A stretch of 64,000 bases of DNA from Heligmosomoides polygyrus polygyrus (lineage: Eukaryota > Nematoda > Chromadorea > Rhabditida > Heligmosomidae), in NCBI GenBank assembly GCA_947396885.1, contig OX377201.1, forward strand, positions 27,319,923 to 27,383,922. The letters run 5' to 3'. Below, piece by piece: positions 1 through 10,353 of the stretch (its first letter is position 1; the number at the start of each line of letters is the position of its first letter). The position numbers and the translations under genes are program-made. The notes below the pieces were generated by a model. The model saw nothing but the letters and a program-made list of their open reading frames with translations, did no database searches and was not told the origin of the DNA.

Positions 1-34
1 AAGCACTCTTTCAGCTTATCTTGGTGTGTTGGTG

Positions 35-526
35 TTACCTTATCGTATATTTTTTTATAAATTTCAAAACTAGGGCTGTTACCTTACGACATTTGTTAAA
101 AGTGCTATATTCACGGCTGAAAATCGGGCAGTTGATTTCTGGCGTCTTCGTTGCACTAGCAAATGAAGATTTCACCATTTCCAATACACTTTCTTCATTA
201 CCTGATTCCTTACTATGCCATCGAAACTCTGGCATACTTGGCTATTTCGATATGTCCTGCTTTAGGAAATCGGGTCCATTCCACCAGACGTGATTTGACA
301 TTTGATCTTTCGTCAAGCCTCTAGTGGCACAATCTGCGGGGTTGAGATCGGATGGAATATAGTGTAGGTTTATCAGAAGCTTCTCAACTTTCCATTTTTC
401 GAGATTCTTTTTGATCTCTCTACATCTGTTGTCGACAAATGTACCATTTTTTGTGTCCGATTGAATCCAATGTAATGCAACCTGTGAGTCGCTGTAAACT
501 CGGATCCTATGGAATTGAAGTGACAT
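35..526 (-). pseudogene. BEL/Pao pol: RNase H C-terminus and pre-integrase linker
   Basis: The frame starting at 526 carries RNase H motif SDSQVALHWI and the Pao hallmark YIPSDLNPADCATRG. It meets an amber stop at 242-244 but continues in the same frame from 235 to 35 with the pre-integrase linker (FSREYSTFNKCRKVTALVLKFI). The two pieces are thus one frame with a single in-frame stop. Integrase should follow beyond the window edge. Confidence 0.85.
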
Positions 527-1401
527 TTCCTTCAGGATAAAGTTGGTAACTTCGCGCCAATGAGTAGGCCAGCCGTTCCAATCGAGGAATTGTTAGCTGA
601 CCTCCCTTTTCCTTTAAGGGTGCTAGCCTTTGCCTTGCCATGAGTAATGAACAATGAATAAGATAGTACTGATCTATCCGGCGCAAACAAACCGCAGCGG
701 CGAATGCCTTTTCGGACGCGCCCACGAACGTATGCAGTTCGTACAGATTTCTCGGTTCTACTGATGCTGGATGATGCGATGGATCGGGATATTCTGACTG
801 AGTAGTCGGAAACATACGCGCAAATTGCTTGCCACATATGGTTGTGTTCTTGGGAGAATGGATCGTCCCAATCATACCGATGTTTCCAAAGCTCTTGTAG
901 AAACACCTTTGCTGGCACAAGCAGCGGCGTAAGAAAGCCTAGTGGATCAAATGTAGAGTGAAGACTTTGCAGAATTTTTCGTTTCGTAGAAGTTTTTCCG
1001 TATGTGAGCTTACATGCCAACGTAAACTCGTCTTGCCTGGGATTCCAAGGGATTCCCAAAATCTTGTGAGCCTTGCTCTTTGATACGTCCTCCGACGCGA
1101 TTGCTTTGCGCTTTTCGTCGTTGGTCATGAATTGTCGTAAATTCATCGACATATTAGCGAAGGTTTTCTTGCATGCTACGTACTTCTGATACAGAGACCT
1201 TGTGGAAGTATCTGTCATAAGTACGTTGTCCACGTAAAGATTGCGGTTTAACTGATTATAAAGGCTATGGTCGAATTCCTTTTGCTGAGATATTGCATAT
1301 TGAATTGATATTCCCAATAAAAATGGTGATGCATTGATTCCAAAGGGTAGTCTGCAGAAACGTAGAATGCGTAAATTTTCCATTACCGGTGGTTTTTCCA
1401 A
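507..1401 (-). pseudogene. BEL/Pao pol: RT palm, Pao domain and RNase H start (two frames)
   Basis: Frame one (1401 to 532) begins with RT motif B-like sequence (FCRLPFGINASPFLLG) and motif C reads NLYVDNVLM, where the expected second Asp of YVDD is Asn. Pao-specific sequence follows (DPLGFLTPLLVPAKVFLQELW). Near 920-900 the similarity moves to a second frame (920 to 507) with the RNase H start LHTFVGASEKAFAAAV; the usual first catalytic Asp of the FADAS motif is Gly here. Both active sites are therefore damaged in addition to the frameshift. Confidence 0.85.
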
Positions 1402-1435
1402 ATCTTTAAGCCATAGAAATCTTACCGAATCGCGC

Positions 1436-2206
1436 TCACTTTTTTTGCAAATGAATCATATTAAACGCTTTTTCTACGTCTGCTATCATTACCTCCGAAC
1501 CTACTCGTGATCTTAGAAGGATTCCACATAAATATGGGAGTAGTACTGGGCCTTGATGAATGACGTCGTTCAAGCTGAGTTCGCCTTTCATTTTCGATGA
1601 TGCATCGAGAACTACGCGGATTTTCGTTGTTTCTCTGCTTTCCTTGACTACTGCTTGGTGTGGGATGTAGTAACATGGATTCTCGTTACATGGAGGTTGC
1701 CTTACCTCTTCGACGAAATGCTTTCGAAGTTGCTCTTCGATGGTGAGACCATATTCTTTCCAGCACTTGGTGTTTCGATCTTTCATTTTGAATAATTGAT
1801 GAAGCCGGCTCAAAGCTAAGCTATAGTTGTCAGATAGGTTGTGTTTATTCGTTTTCCAAGGAAATTTTACATAAATTTTTCCAATATTTATCTGAACGGA
1901 AGAGAAAAATTCTTTGATTACATTTTGATTTTCCTCGTCTCGACTGAAACAGTCGTCTATGCCAACGTTCTGTAGCTTCCAAAGTTCGGAGTAATCCGGT
2001 GTTGAACTCTCTATTTCAGATGATTTCAGGGTATAAATGTTGCCATTACCGTTGTAATACGTTGGCATTTTAGATTCTTCTCCAGTGCTTCTTCGTGATC
2101 CGGAGATCATTGGACCGAACATCGTTGAGGTGACAAAAAGTCCGGAAGGAAGGCGGAGAATAGGTTCGTCTGTTCGAATCACTTCATAAAAGTAATCAAT
2201 TCCCAA
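1436..2206 (-). pseudogene. BEL/Pao pol: protease-RT linker and RT N-terminus
   Basis: A 256-codon frame beginning GIDYFYEV, the usual start of the linker after the Pao protease, followed by LPSGLFVTSTMFGP and later the RT fingers: the RVVLDASSKMKGELSLND segment and then the motif A region (MIADVEKAFNMI). It breaks off directly after motif A and RT resumes in another frame at 1401. The catalytic motif A aspartate is present. Confidence 0.85.
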
Positions 2207-2246
2207 TAATATCTCTGGGATGACTTGTGCACTTTCTAAAAGTGGG

Positions 2247-3392
2247 TCACCTTCTGGAAAATGTGTTTGTTTGGATTACGTTTTTGCCTTCATCAGGAAG
2301 ATCTTCAAGATCAATTGTCGCCGTTATTTTGTTATTAGTGAGGAGGTTTACCGATACGTCTTCTCCTTCTTTATTAAAAAGACTAATCCTTACAGTTTGG
2401 ACTGTTTTTTCCGCTTTACACCCAAACGTAGTGAGTGCGATTGCTCTTTGCGATATGGGTTTATGACGTAAACGTTCTACTAAAGACGTTGCAATGAATG
2501 ACTGATCTGAAGCGGAATCAAGCAAAGCAAACGTGGTTTCCATTTGGTTGGAACCGAGATTGAGAACATGTACAGGGATTACCATCAAGCGATTAGCATA
2601 TTTATGAGAGACGCTTTGATGAATTACAGTCTTTTCTTCATCAGAGGTCTCTCTGGAAGGACATAAAGATGTTAAATCAACTGTAACGTTATTAACTGAC
2701 TTTCGAATTGGCGTTGGAGACCTTGAGAATTTCACTCTGTGTGGTGACGTAGCTTTGCGTCCTGTAGGCGATCTGGCTGGTGACGTTGTCGGCTCTATGT
2801 CGTAGTTTCGTCCTTTCCGGTGCGGCGAGTTGGATCTTCTTGGGTATTGGTTAGACGGCGAGTGTCTAACATACTGATGCTTCTTCTGAAATATGTGGAT
2901 AAGCTTCCCGTTCCGTAGAATGGGAAGGGCGGAAGTCTGCATAATATTTTCTTCTTTACCTGGATTGGCTCCTAAAGTCGCGTCCTCTGCCCCTTTAGTC
3001 TTGCACAGGATCGGGTTGCGATTGCGATGACACCATGTGCAAGGACTACGAGAGCATAGCCGTGTCGGATGTTTCGGACTGAAGCATTTCCAGCAAACGT
3101 TAATACTTTTCATCCTTTCAATCTTCTGATTGGTAGTCACGTATGTCTTACAGTCTCTAAACTTGTGACTTTGGTTGCATCCAACGCAACGCATGTCATG
3201 CGTTACAAGCGTATGGAGAATGCTAGATTCGTCTGTAATATTACTTTCCTTACGGCTTTCTAGGTGTTCCCTTCTTTTCACTACCAGTGATAGCTGACTT
3301 AGAATATCTTCCATGCTCCAATCTTTACCTGAGTCAAACTCTTTCTTGGCTACTTCTTCTTGCACTTTTTGGGAGAAGGTGTCCAACACCAT
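2247..3392 (-). pseudogene. BEL/Pao gag C-terminus, zinc knuckles and aspartic protease
   Basis: A 381-codon frame. Around residues 70-125 lie three cysteine clusters, CVGCNQSHKFRDC, CWKCFSPKHPTRLC (CX2CX4HX4C) and CTWCHRNRNPILC, the zinc-knuckle array of BEL/Pao gag. A basic Ser/Arg/Pro-rich stretch follows, then a retropepsin-like site (ALLDSASDQSFI) near residue 290. The active-site triplet reads DSA where related families usually carry DSG. In an intact element this would release gag and pol products. The frame stops just before the linker that leads into RT. Confidence 0.85.
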
Positions 3393-3613
3393 ACTGATTA
3401 TGTGAGTGGTGTCAACTACTTCTCCTTATCTACGCAAGGTGCTTACAATTGCCTCGACGTCGTTAGGCGTGTTACGTAGTGACCTCGGGTCATCCCTTGA
3501 TTGCTTCATGGATTTCAATTGCCTTATCATAGCCATGTCACTCGTTTGGGATCTCAGTACTGGTTTCGTAACTGCTAGATTGCCTTTTTAGGAAAGGATT
3601 GCCGTTCGTGGAA

Positions 3614-4230
3614 TCATTTTGATTGCTTTAGCCGCATCTCCTGTTTATGACCTAGTTCTTCAAACATTTTCCAAAACGAATCGAATTCTGAAGCCTTCCC
3701 ACTAAACTGCGGAATTTTTAACTCATTACCTATCAGGTGTCGTGTAGTGGCCTGCCCAGAAGTTGCCGTTCCAGGGCTATTACCTACTGCAGTGGTGGAG
3801 CTCTGCTGTTGTTGGCTAAGCTCGTGTCTTATCGATGCTTCCTGACATTCGAGTTCAAGAAGTCGCTTTTCCAATACACGTCCTAGACTGATTGCCTCCT
3901 CTATGAGTTCATCCCCTTTCCTAGTTTTCCAGTAGTCAACTAACTCTATTTCATGAGTTTCGTCTTTACTTTCGGATCTTATGCTAAGTACAATGCATGA
4001 GCCCTCGTTGTAGTATTCCCAAGTGGCTTCCCTGTGGGTTTCCAGACGATTACCTAGGGCTTTCACCATGATGGGCTTAGTTGCCGAAACTGTTGAAGTT
4101 CCCCTAACTCCCTAGGAAATTACCAAGGATTAGCAAACTCTTCTGCTTCTTTGAGAAGACTTGCCAGTGTGTTGAGTTGCCGAGTAATCTTCTGTTTAGC
4201 TGTCTTCATACTGAAGACCTGTGCTGCCAT
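3614..4230 (-). pseudogene. BEL/Pao gag, N-terminal part (frameshifted)
   Basis: An ATG at 4230 opens 36 codons (begins MAAQVFSMKT) that end at a stop at 4120-4122; the similarity then moves to another frame and runs to 3614. The second frame shows the gag core LKIPQFSGKASEFDSFW near its end, as in DUF1759 proteins of Pao elements. A Gln/Ser/Thr-rich linker precedes it. Gag would form the particle around element RNA in the cytoplasm. The start is the first Met upstream of the gag-like frame; a further frameshift near 3610 separates this from the next piece. Confidence 0.75.
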
Positions 4231-5379
4231 ATCGACGATGTGGGCAAAGAGGAAGGAGAGAAGTCGTGCCACGGCTTTTACTCCAGCCCGTGAAATGCTC
4301 GTAACGCGCCACGAATGAGTCAGAGTGTTATGAGAATAAAGAATGATCGTTGGAGCTGTATGTTGCTGTTCTCAGACCGGCTTGAGAAAGTCATCGGATA
4401 CCGCCTGTCTGAGATTACGACGTGCGCATTTTCCCATGGAAATGGCCTTATCGTCGTTTGTTGTGAAAAACATAGATTTGACGCTCTCGAGAAAGATTTT
4501 ACAAAATTTCGAATTTCTGCAGAGATTAAGGTAGATTTGCCTTTTTTTCTTCGAGCTGCAGGAGCAAACTTTGGTTACCAGTCTCTTTCATTTTTTTAAA
4601 GAAGTCTTTCGGACTGCCTGCCGGGTTTTCTAAGAGTTTCCTCCTTCTCTTGGAATGTCTGTCGGACAAGTCAGCCGGGTTTTCTAAGAGTATCCTTCTC
4701 TGGGCACGTCTATCGGACACACCTGCCGGGTTTTCTAAGAGCATCCTTCTCTGCCAAAGGTAGTACTACCGTGTAAAGCTATACTCTTCTTCGCAATTTC
4801 CTATCCTTTAAGATAGGTGTTTCAAGAGGCACTTCCCCAGAATATCTGTAAAAAAAAGGAGAACTAGCTAAGAAAATGGCCTTCTGAGAAATCTATTCTC
4901 CAGGATTATCCGAACGCGTTAAATTGGCCAGAAATAACGCAATCGAACAAATTCCTTTTGAAAGCGGGCTTTCCATGTATATTTCCAGCGAAATAAGTTT
5001 TCCGCAGGAGTTACACTAATTTTGCCATTATGTAGTTACCATATTCATTACCTAATCGGCCGAATGCGTTATTCCAGCCGATGCACCATTTTGGAACTGC
5101 ATCACGGTTCCATAGAGTTTTGGTGGTTCCTTATCAATCTATCTTTATATTAAACATTAAATACGCATTTTATTTTATATATATATATTTATTTCACTTA
5201 AACACGCAATACATCCAATCGATATTCTACACAAGGTGCTACAATCGACCAGTGCCTTTAATCTACCTGTTCCTTAAGATCCGTTCCTTTTTTCCTTTCT
5301 TACCAATTTCCTTTACCATTACCTTTTCCCTTTTCCTCCCGTATCTTCGCCTAGTGGGTCCGCCAAGGGAGAAAACCAT
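4231..5379. other. Presumed BEL 5' leader/LTR zone, not delimited
   Basis: AT-rich DNA upstream (on the minus strand) of the gag start. The element's leader and 5' LTR should lie here, but with only one LTR in the window its ends cannot be set by eye. Apart from the short tandem repeat at 4621-4741 and an (AT)n run near 5178-5189, nothing is recognised. Confidence 0.35.
4621..4741 (-). repeat. Three degenerate 51-54-bp tandem units in the BEL leader
   Basis: The 16-mer ccgggttttctaagag recurs exactly at 4621, 4675 and 4726, spaced 54 and 51 bp. Both spacings are multiples of three, and the minus strand keeps one frame through all three, giving LLENPAG or LLENPAD at the head of each unit inside a 72-codon ORF (4744 to 4526). 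Whether this is translated or is a leader repeat cannot be told. Confidence 0.75.
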
Positions 5380-5689
5380 TGGAGTCTTCCGACGACCGTG
5401 GGCTTAGGAAACGGGCGGAGACTCGGCAACCAATGACAGGGAGCGCAAAGAGACTGCTCGCTCAAGTGAGACGACAATCTGCTCGCCCAAGGGACGGAGC
5501 CCTCAGAGCTATATATCCGCTTTTATCCTCCGCGAACTGGACGGAGCAGCGACTGGCTATCGTGATCCGTAGGGGTCACGACACCTTCCCAGATTTCCTG
5601 CTCCCAACGATTCCAACGCTGCGACGCTCGCGAGCGTCGCTGACGCGACATGCGACACTAGTTATGTGCGGTATTTTACGTGTGCATCT
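5380..5689. other. Unclassified DNA with a 20-bp perfect palindrome
   Basis: No recognisable coding similarity in the open plus-strand frame. It holds the perfect palindrome gcgacgctcgcgagcgtcgc at 5621-5640. It joins directly onto the truncated mariner. Confidence 0.4.
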
Positions 5690-6272
5690 GGAGGAGGAGA
5701 CTCTGGGTTGATAAGGGTGAGCAGTCTCAGCCACAGCCAAGCAATGGTCCTCACCCGTTGAAAATCATGCTTTCTGTTGGGTGGGATTACAGAGGTGTCA
5801 CCTACTACGAGATGTTGGCCCGTAACCCTATTAGCGGACTTGTACTCTCAGCAGCTGGATAGACTGGTCGCCAAGATCGCAGAAAAGCGTCCGAATCATG
5901 GCACAATCCGATTCTTGCACGACAATGCTCGACCACACATTGCAAGAATGACTCACCAAAGCTTCTCGACCTTGAATGGGAAGTGCTGCCTCACCCACCG
6001 TACAGCCCAGAAATTGCACCAACAGTCTACCACCTCTTCCCGTCTCTTTCCAATGCCATGCAAAGAAAAATGTTCGATGACGAGGACGACATGGAACGCT
6101 GGCTGGCTTTTTCGAGTCAAAGCCAGAAAAGTTTTATGCTGACGAGGTCGGAAGTCTGCCTGAAAGCTGGAGAAGAGCTATAAAACTTGATGGCGGTTAC
6201 TTCGTTTCTTAATGTGTTTCGCTTTTTTGTAAAACTAAAAGAATATAGTGTCTTGAAAATGCAACAACCTAA
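5690..6272 (+). mobile_element. Mariner transposon fragment (5'-truncated, frameshifted transposase)
   Basis: Three plus-strand frames in succession give mariner transposase C-terminal sequence: WVDKGEQSQPQPSNGPHPLK then MLSVGWDYRGVTYYEMLARN (from about 5708), FLHDNARPHIARMTHQSF (about 5910-5965) and EVLPHPPYSPEIAPTVYHLF then FDDEDDMERWL (from about 5980). Frameshifts fall near 5840 and 5980. The N-terminal DNA-binding half and first catalytic Asp are missing. The second Asp is present (HDNARPH); the third, normally in APSDYHLF, is Val. A likely 3' terminal inverted repeat ends at about 6272 (gcaacaacctaa). Confidence 0.9.
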
Positions 6273-6489
6273 TAGAATCTATGCTACAGGGTTTGGGAGG
6301 TGGGGGGGGGAGGGGCTGGAGGCGAGCGGATTGCATTTCAGAAACAGCCAACGAAAGACCTTTCTATTGCAGGCTCCTTGCCTGGAGGAGCCGCACTGCT
6401 TGGATTTGTTTTGTATGTCTACAGCACCTCCCGATTGGGATAGATTCGATTTATGTTCTTGCTAGCCCTCGGTAGCTACTGCTTTATCA

Positions 6490-6783
6490 GCAGACCTGTG
6501 GTTAGTTTAGCTGATCAGGAGCCGGATTCGCCAACGATTACTTTGTTTCCCGGTGTCGGGAGGCAACTCTATCTCGTGGAAACACGAGAGCTTATGCCCT
6601 AGTAAATGACCTTGCCGGTATGGATAATCCCTGCTGGTTGTCAAAGCCAGATCACTCTGGTTCAATGTCGGGGCGCAAAATCACATGTTTACGACATGTA
6701 CTGGTCAAGGTGTTGTATCCAGTAGAGCAGTGTTTGTATACTGCGATCTGTTGAGACTATCCTATGATCGGGTGTTTTGTTTG
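6490..6783 (+). rRNA. 28S rRNA, 3'-terminal fragment of an upstream rDNA unit
   Basis: The last ~120 bases align by eye with the 3' end of eukaryotic LSU rRNA: a ggcgcaaaat...acgacatgtactggtc segment, gtagagcagtg, then actgcgatctgttgagact and a tgatcgggtg...tttgt end, matching the order of the last LSU helices. Upstream, gctgatcaggagcc at about 6510 resembles the earlier segment ending in gaggagcc. The 5' limit is uncertain because similarity fades near 6490. Only about 8% of a full 28S is present, so this is a truncated unit. Its position ~0.86 kb before the 18S fits tandem rDNA organisation. Confidence 0.7.
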
Positions 6784-7646
6784 TCTATTTTAACGATGTG
6801 TTTTAGATAAACATATTTGCGGACATGTATAATATGCATATAACGAGGACTATGATGATGACAAAATCGCAGTCGTGACCGTGGTGGAGAGTTTCGCAAC
6901 ACACAAGACTTCACGAAGACAAGCACAGGAGTGATTGCGAAACAGTTAGATGAACGCACGCGCAATGGTGGGTGGTGATGTGTATTGGACGAGAGTTGGC
7001 AAGTTGTTGCTCTAGTAGGCCCGCTATGAGGGCGATGGGGCAATGAAACCTGCGGTAACAACGTGCGCGCGCTCCGGCCTCACGCGAAGTGTGGGGTCAT
7101 AGGGACGGACTCTGGAGCTGGCCGCCACCAATGCTCGACGTCGCGTTCGTTCGAAGCAAACGACCACCCGCGTTCGACGTCGCGTTCGAAGCAAACGACC
7201 ATCACCCGCGCTTGATGTCGAGAGACAGCGAACGCGCGGGTGGTCGTTTGCTTTGAACGCGACCTCGAGCATAGGTGGCGTTTTGCTTCGACTCGAAGTA
7301 GAACACTAGCAGAACTGGGTGAACGCAGTGTTTTCATTAGGAACCTTCCACTAAGGCGGCGAACAAGCAAGCAGCGATGGAGGTATTCGTAAGGAGGAGA
7401 AGAAACATTTCAAGTTTCACTTGAAATGATTTCAGCGTTCTCGTCGTTACGTTCGTTCGTTGTATAGGTATCGTAATGTGCCGATTTGCTTGACCAGAAC
7501 ATTTGTTGTTGGTTGGTGGTCTGTGAAAATGTGAAACTAACGGAAAACGGTGCGGGTGCTTCCGTGCGCTGGCTGGCAGCGGCCGGCCGCGATGGCGATG
7601 CGGGGAGAGATGGGCGCCGAGCGTTGTGCACGTTATAGACTACAAG
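6784..7646 (+). other. rDNA intergenic spacer and 5' external transcribed spacer
   Basis: DNA between the 28S 3' end and the 18S 5' end, about 860 bp, short for an animal rDNA spacer. The pol I promoter and 28S terminator should be here but could not be recognised. It includes the repeat cluster at 7133-7270. The long minus-strand frames around 7024-7370 follow from low stop density in GC-rich repeats. Confidence 0.6.
7133..7270. repeat. Direct plus inverted ~38-bp repeats in the rDNA spacer
   Basis: Two direct copies (7133-7172 and 7173-7210) share tcgcgttcg..gaagcaaacgacca with cacccgcg. A third copy at 7230-7270 is inverted (cgcgggtggtcgtttgctttg...). The inverted pair can form a stem of about 35 bp with a ~20-nt loop in the transcribed spacer. 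Confidence 0.8.
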
Positions 7647-9402
7647 TACCTGATTGATTCTGTCAGCGCTATATGCTCAGTTTAAAGATTAAGCCATGCA
7701 TGTCGAGTTCATCTCAAGAGAAACTGCGAACGGCTCATTAGAGCAGATGTCATTTATTCGGAACGTCCTATTGGATAACTGCGGCAATTGTGGAGCTAAT
7801 ACATGCAAAAAAAACCTGACTTTTGAAAGGGTGCAATTATTAGAGCAAAACAATCACCTTCGGGTGCTATTTGCTGACTCTGAATAACGCAGCATATCGG
7901 CGGTTTGTCCGCTGATATTCCGAAAAAGTGTCTGCCCTATCAACCTGATGGTAGTCTACTAGTCTACCATGGTTATTACGGGTAACGGAGAATGAGGGTT
8001 CGACTCCGGAGAGGGAGCCTTAGAAACGGCTACCACATCCAAGGAAGGCAGCAGGCGCGAAACTTATCCAATCTTGAAGAGAGATAGTGACTAAAAATAA
8101 GAGGACCATTCCTATGGAACGGTCATTCCAATGAGTTGATCATAACCTTTTTTCGAGGATCCAGTGGAGGGCAAGTCTGGTGCCAGCAGCCGCGGTAGTT
8201 CCAGCTCCACTAGTGTAAATCGTCATTGCTGCGGTTAAAAAGCTCGTAGTTGGATCTGAGTCGCATGCAGTGGTTCACCTTTGGTGTTAATCGCTGTTGT
8301 GACTATTTGCTGGTTTTCTACTAGGGCTTCGGCTCTTTTAGTGGCTAGCGAGTTTACTTTGAATAAATTAGAGTGCTCAGAACAAGCGTTTGCTTGAATG
8401 GTCGATCATGGAATAATAAAAGAGGGCTTTGGTTCTATTTATTGGTTCAGGAACTGAAATAATGGTTAAGAGGGACAATTCGGGGGCATTCGTATCCCTG
8501 CGCGAGAGGTGAAATTCGTGGACCACAGGGGAACGCCCTAAAGCGAAAGCATTTGCCAAGAATGTCTTCATTAATCAAGAACGAAAGTCAGAGGTTCGAA
8601 GGCGATTAGATACCGCCCTAGTTCTGACCGTAAACTATGCCATCTAGCGATCCGATGGGGTATTATTGCCTTGTCGAGGAGCTTCCCGGAAACGAAAGTC
8701 TTTCGGTTCCTGGGGTAGTATGGTTGCAAAGCTGAAACTTAAAGAAATTGACGGAATGGCGCCACCAGGAGTGGAGCCTGCGGCTTAATTTGACTCAACA
8801 CGGGAAAACTCACCCGGCCCGGACACCGCAAGGATTGACAGATTGAAAGCTCTTTCTCGATTGGGTGGTTGGTGGTGCATGGCCGTTCTTAGTTGGTGGA
8901 GCGATTTGTCTGGTTTATTCCGATAACGAGCGAGACTCTAGCCTGCTAGACTCTAGTGGCTGGATTTTTAAGTCCAGTCTACTTCTTAGAGGGATAAGCG
9001 GTGTTTAGCCGCACGAGATTGAGCGATAACAGGTCTGTGATGCCCTTAGATGTCCGGGGCTGCACGCGCGCTACAATGGAAGAATCAGCTGGCCTATCCA
9101 TTGCCGAAAGGCATTGGTAAACCGTTGAAACTCTTCCGTGACCGGGATAGGGAATTGTAATTATTTCCCTTGAACGAGGAATTCCTAGTAAGTGTGAGTC
9201 ATCAGCTCACGCTGATTACGTCCCTGTCATTTGTACACACCGCCCGTCGCTGTTCGGGACTGAGCTGTCTCGAGAGGACTGCGGACTGCTGTATCGAGGC
9301 GTTCGGGTCGCGGCATGGCGGGAAACAGTTCAATCGCAATGGCTGGAACCGTGTAAAAGTCGTAACAAGGTATCTGTAGGTGAACCTGCAGATGGATCAT
9401 CG
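7647..9402 (+). rRNA. 18S small-subunit rRNA (full length, probably degenerate copy)
   Basis: Starts TACCTGATTGATTCTGTCAG and ends GTAGGTGAACCTGCAGATGG then atcat, giving ~1756 nt, normal for nematodes. The nematode type is clear throughout. Several near-universal positions are altered: the 530 loop reads GCCGCGGTAGTTCC instead of GCCGCGGTAATTCC (about 8190-8203), the 917 region reads AAACTTAAAGAAATTGACGG where GGAATTG is expected (about 8738-8757), followed by aatggcgcc in place of aagggcacc, and CCTGTCATTTGTACACACC replaces CCTGCCCTTTGTACACACC (about 9222-9240). Such changes are not expected in a working ribosome, so this copy is inferred to be a relic. Confidence 0.93.
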
Positions 9403-9884
9403 TCGAAACCAATACACATGGTTCGTTCGTTAGATGAATTCCGAGAAACCAACACGCTAGTATGTTTGTACGACCACGTCGTCAAACGTTGGTAGTATCG
9501 ACCATCGTTAGAGCTCACATGTAAGGTGCCTAGGTATGTCGATGAGTCGTTTGTTGAGTGACGGCAATGATTCGCACATATGCGGCGTACCGTAACCGTC
9601 GCGTAACGGCGGCGCGGTACGTTGTGTCGGGTCGCGCATGCGGTTCGACATAGGCTTGATGAGCATTGCTACAATGCCGCCTTACACAAAACGTTGTGTT
9701 CAATGTTGATTGTACACCGTTGTTGGTGGTTATGCTCGGTCAGCGGGCAGAGTGAAACCTGGTGTTCAGGAAATCTTAATGATCCGACAGCTGGTTAATG
9801 TCGGACGCCAACGCGTGTCAACAACGAACGCACACAACATTTTCTATGTTTAATATTTGCAGAAACGTAATAACATCGATGATT
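9403..9884 (+). other. ITS1 (internal transcribed spacer 1)
   Basis: About 480 bp between the 18S 3' end and the 5.8S start. The 3' boundary is uncertain by several bases. It would be removed during rRNA processing. Confidence 0.85.
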
Positions 9885-10045
9885 ACAAAAGTGACTAGCT
9901 TCAGCGATGGATCGGTCGATTCGCGTATCGATGAAAAACGCAGCTAGCTGCGTTATTTACCACGAATTGCAGACGCTTAGAGTGGTGAAATTTTGAACGC
10001 ATAGCGCCGTTGGGTTTTCCCTTCGGCACGTCTGGTTCAGGGTTG
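9885..10045 (+). rRNA. 5.8S rRNA
   Basis: Contains the conserved blocks cttcagcgatggatcgg, tcgatgaaaaacgcagc, acgaattgcagacgc and gtggtgaaattttgaacgca, and ends with the strongylid-type cttcggcacgtctggttcag. About 160 nt. Unlike the flanking 18S and 28S, no clearly damaging change was seen. Ends are approximate. Confidence 0.9.
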
Positions 10046-10353
10046 TAAACGATCTACTACAGTGTGGCTTGTTGTGAACACTGTTTGTCGAATGGCACTC
10101 GATCACATGTGTCGTTGTATCTTGTTGTACAACGTCGTCGTTGTGATGGTTCCCATTCTAGTGAAGAATCGTACAGAGCAACATAGTGTCGTCGACGTCG
10201 TCGTCGTCACTCCTGAATGATGTGAGCACATTGTGTATGTGTGTAGTGTTACCGTTTCGTCTAGTACTCGGCGAGATTATATTGAGGATCGATGAAACGG
10301 GGCCGGTACGACACTACAACACAGTACATGCGTTCTGGCATCATTTGCATTGC
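10046..10353 (+). other. ITS2 (internal transcribed spacer 2)
   Basis: About 300 bp between the 5.8S and the 28S 5' end, with a short GTC/GTCGAC-rich run near 10187-10209. ITS2 is the usual species marker in hookworms, so this stretch could place the species. Confidence 0.85.

Larger units (their letters stand above)
1..4230 (-). mobile_element. BEL/Pao LTR retrotransposon, degenerate, cut by window start
   Basis: Reading the minus strand from 4230 downward gives, in order, a gag start, a gag body with the SGK..EF..FW pattern of the BEL/Pao DUF1759 region, zinc knuckles, an aspartic protease, reverse transcriptase, a Pao-type RNase H region and the start of the linker before integrase. This order is diagnostic of BEL/Pao. 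The pieces lie in different frames, so at least five frameshifts and several stops separate them and the copy cannot make a full polyprotein. Integrase and the 3' LTR would lie beyond base 1 and are not visible. No LTR could be delimited at the 5' side. Confidence 0.9.

Noticed and set aside
5352..5380. tggcggacccactagg (minus strand) as a possible tRNA primer-binding site of the BEL element
   Set aside because: It begins TGG as required, but I could not match it to a specific tRNA 3' end or find the neighbouring LTR end.
7024..7370. Overlapping Arg/Ser-rich minus-strand ORFs
   Set aside because: They lie in the rDNA spacer repeats, overlap each other in several frames and have no similarity.
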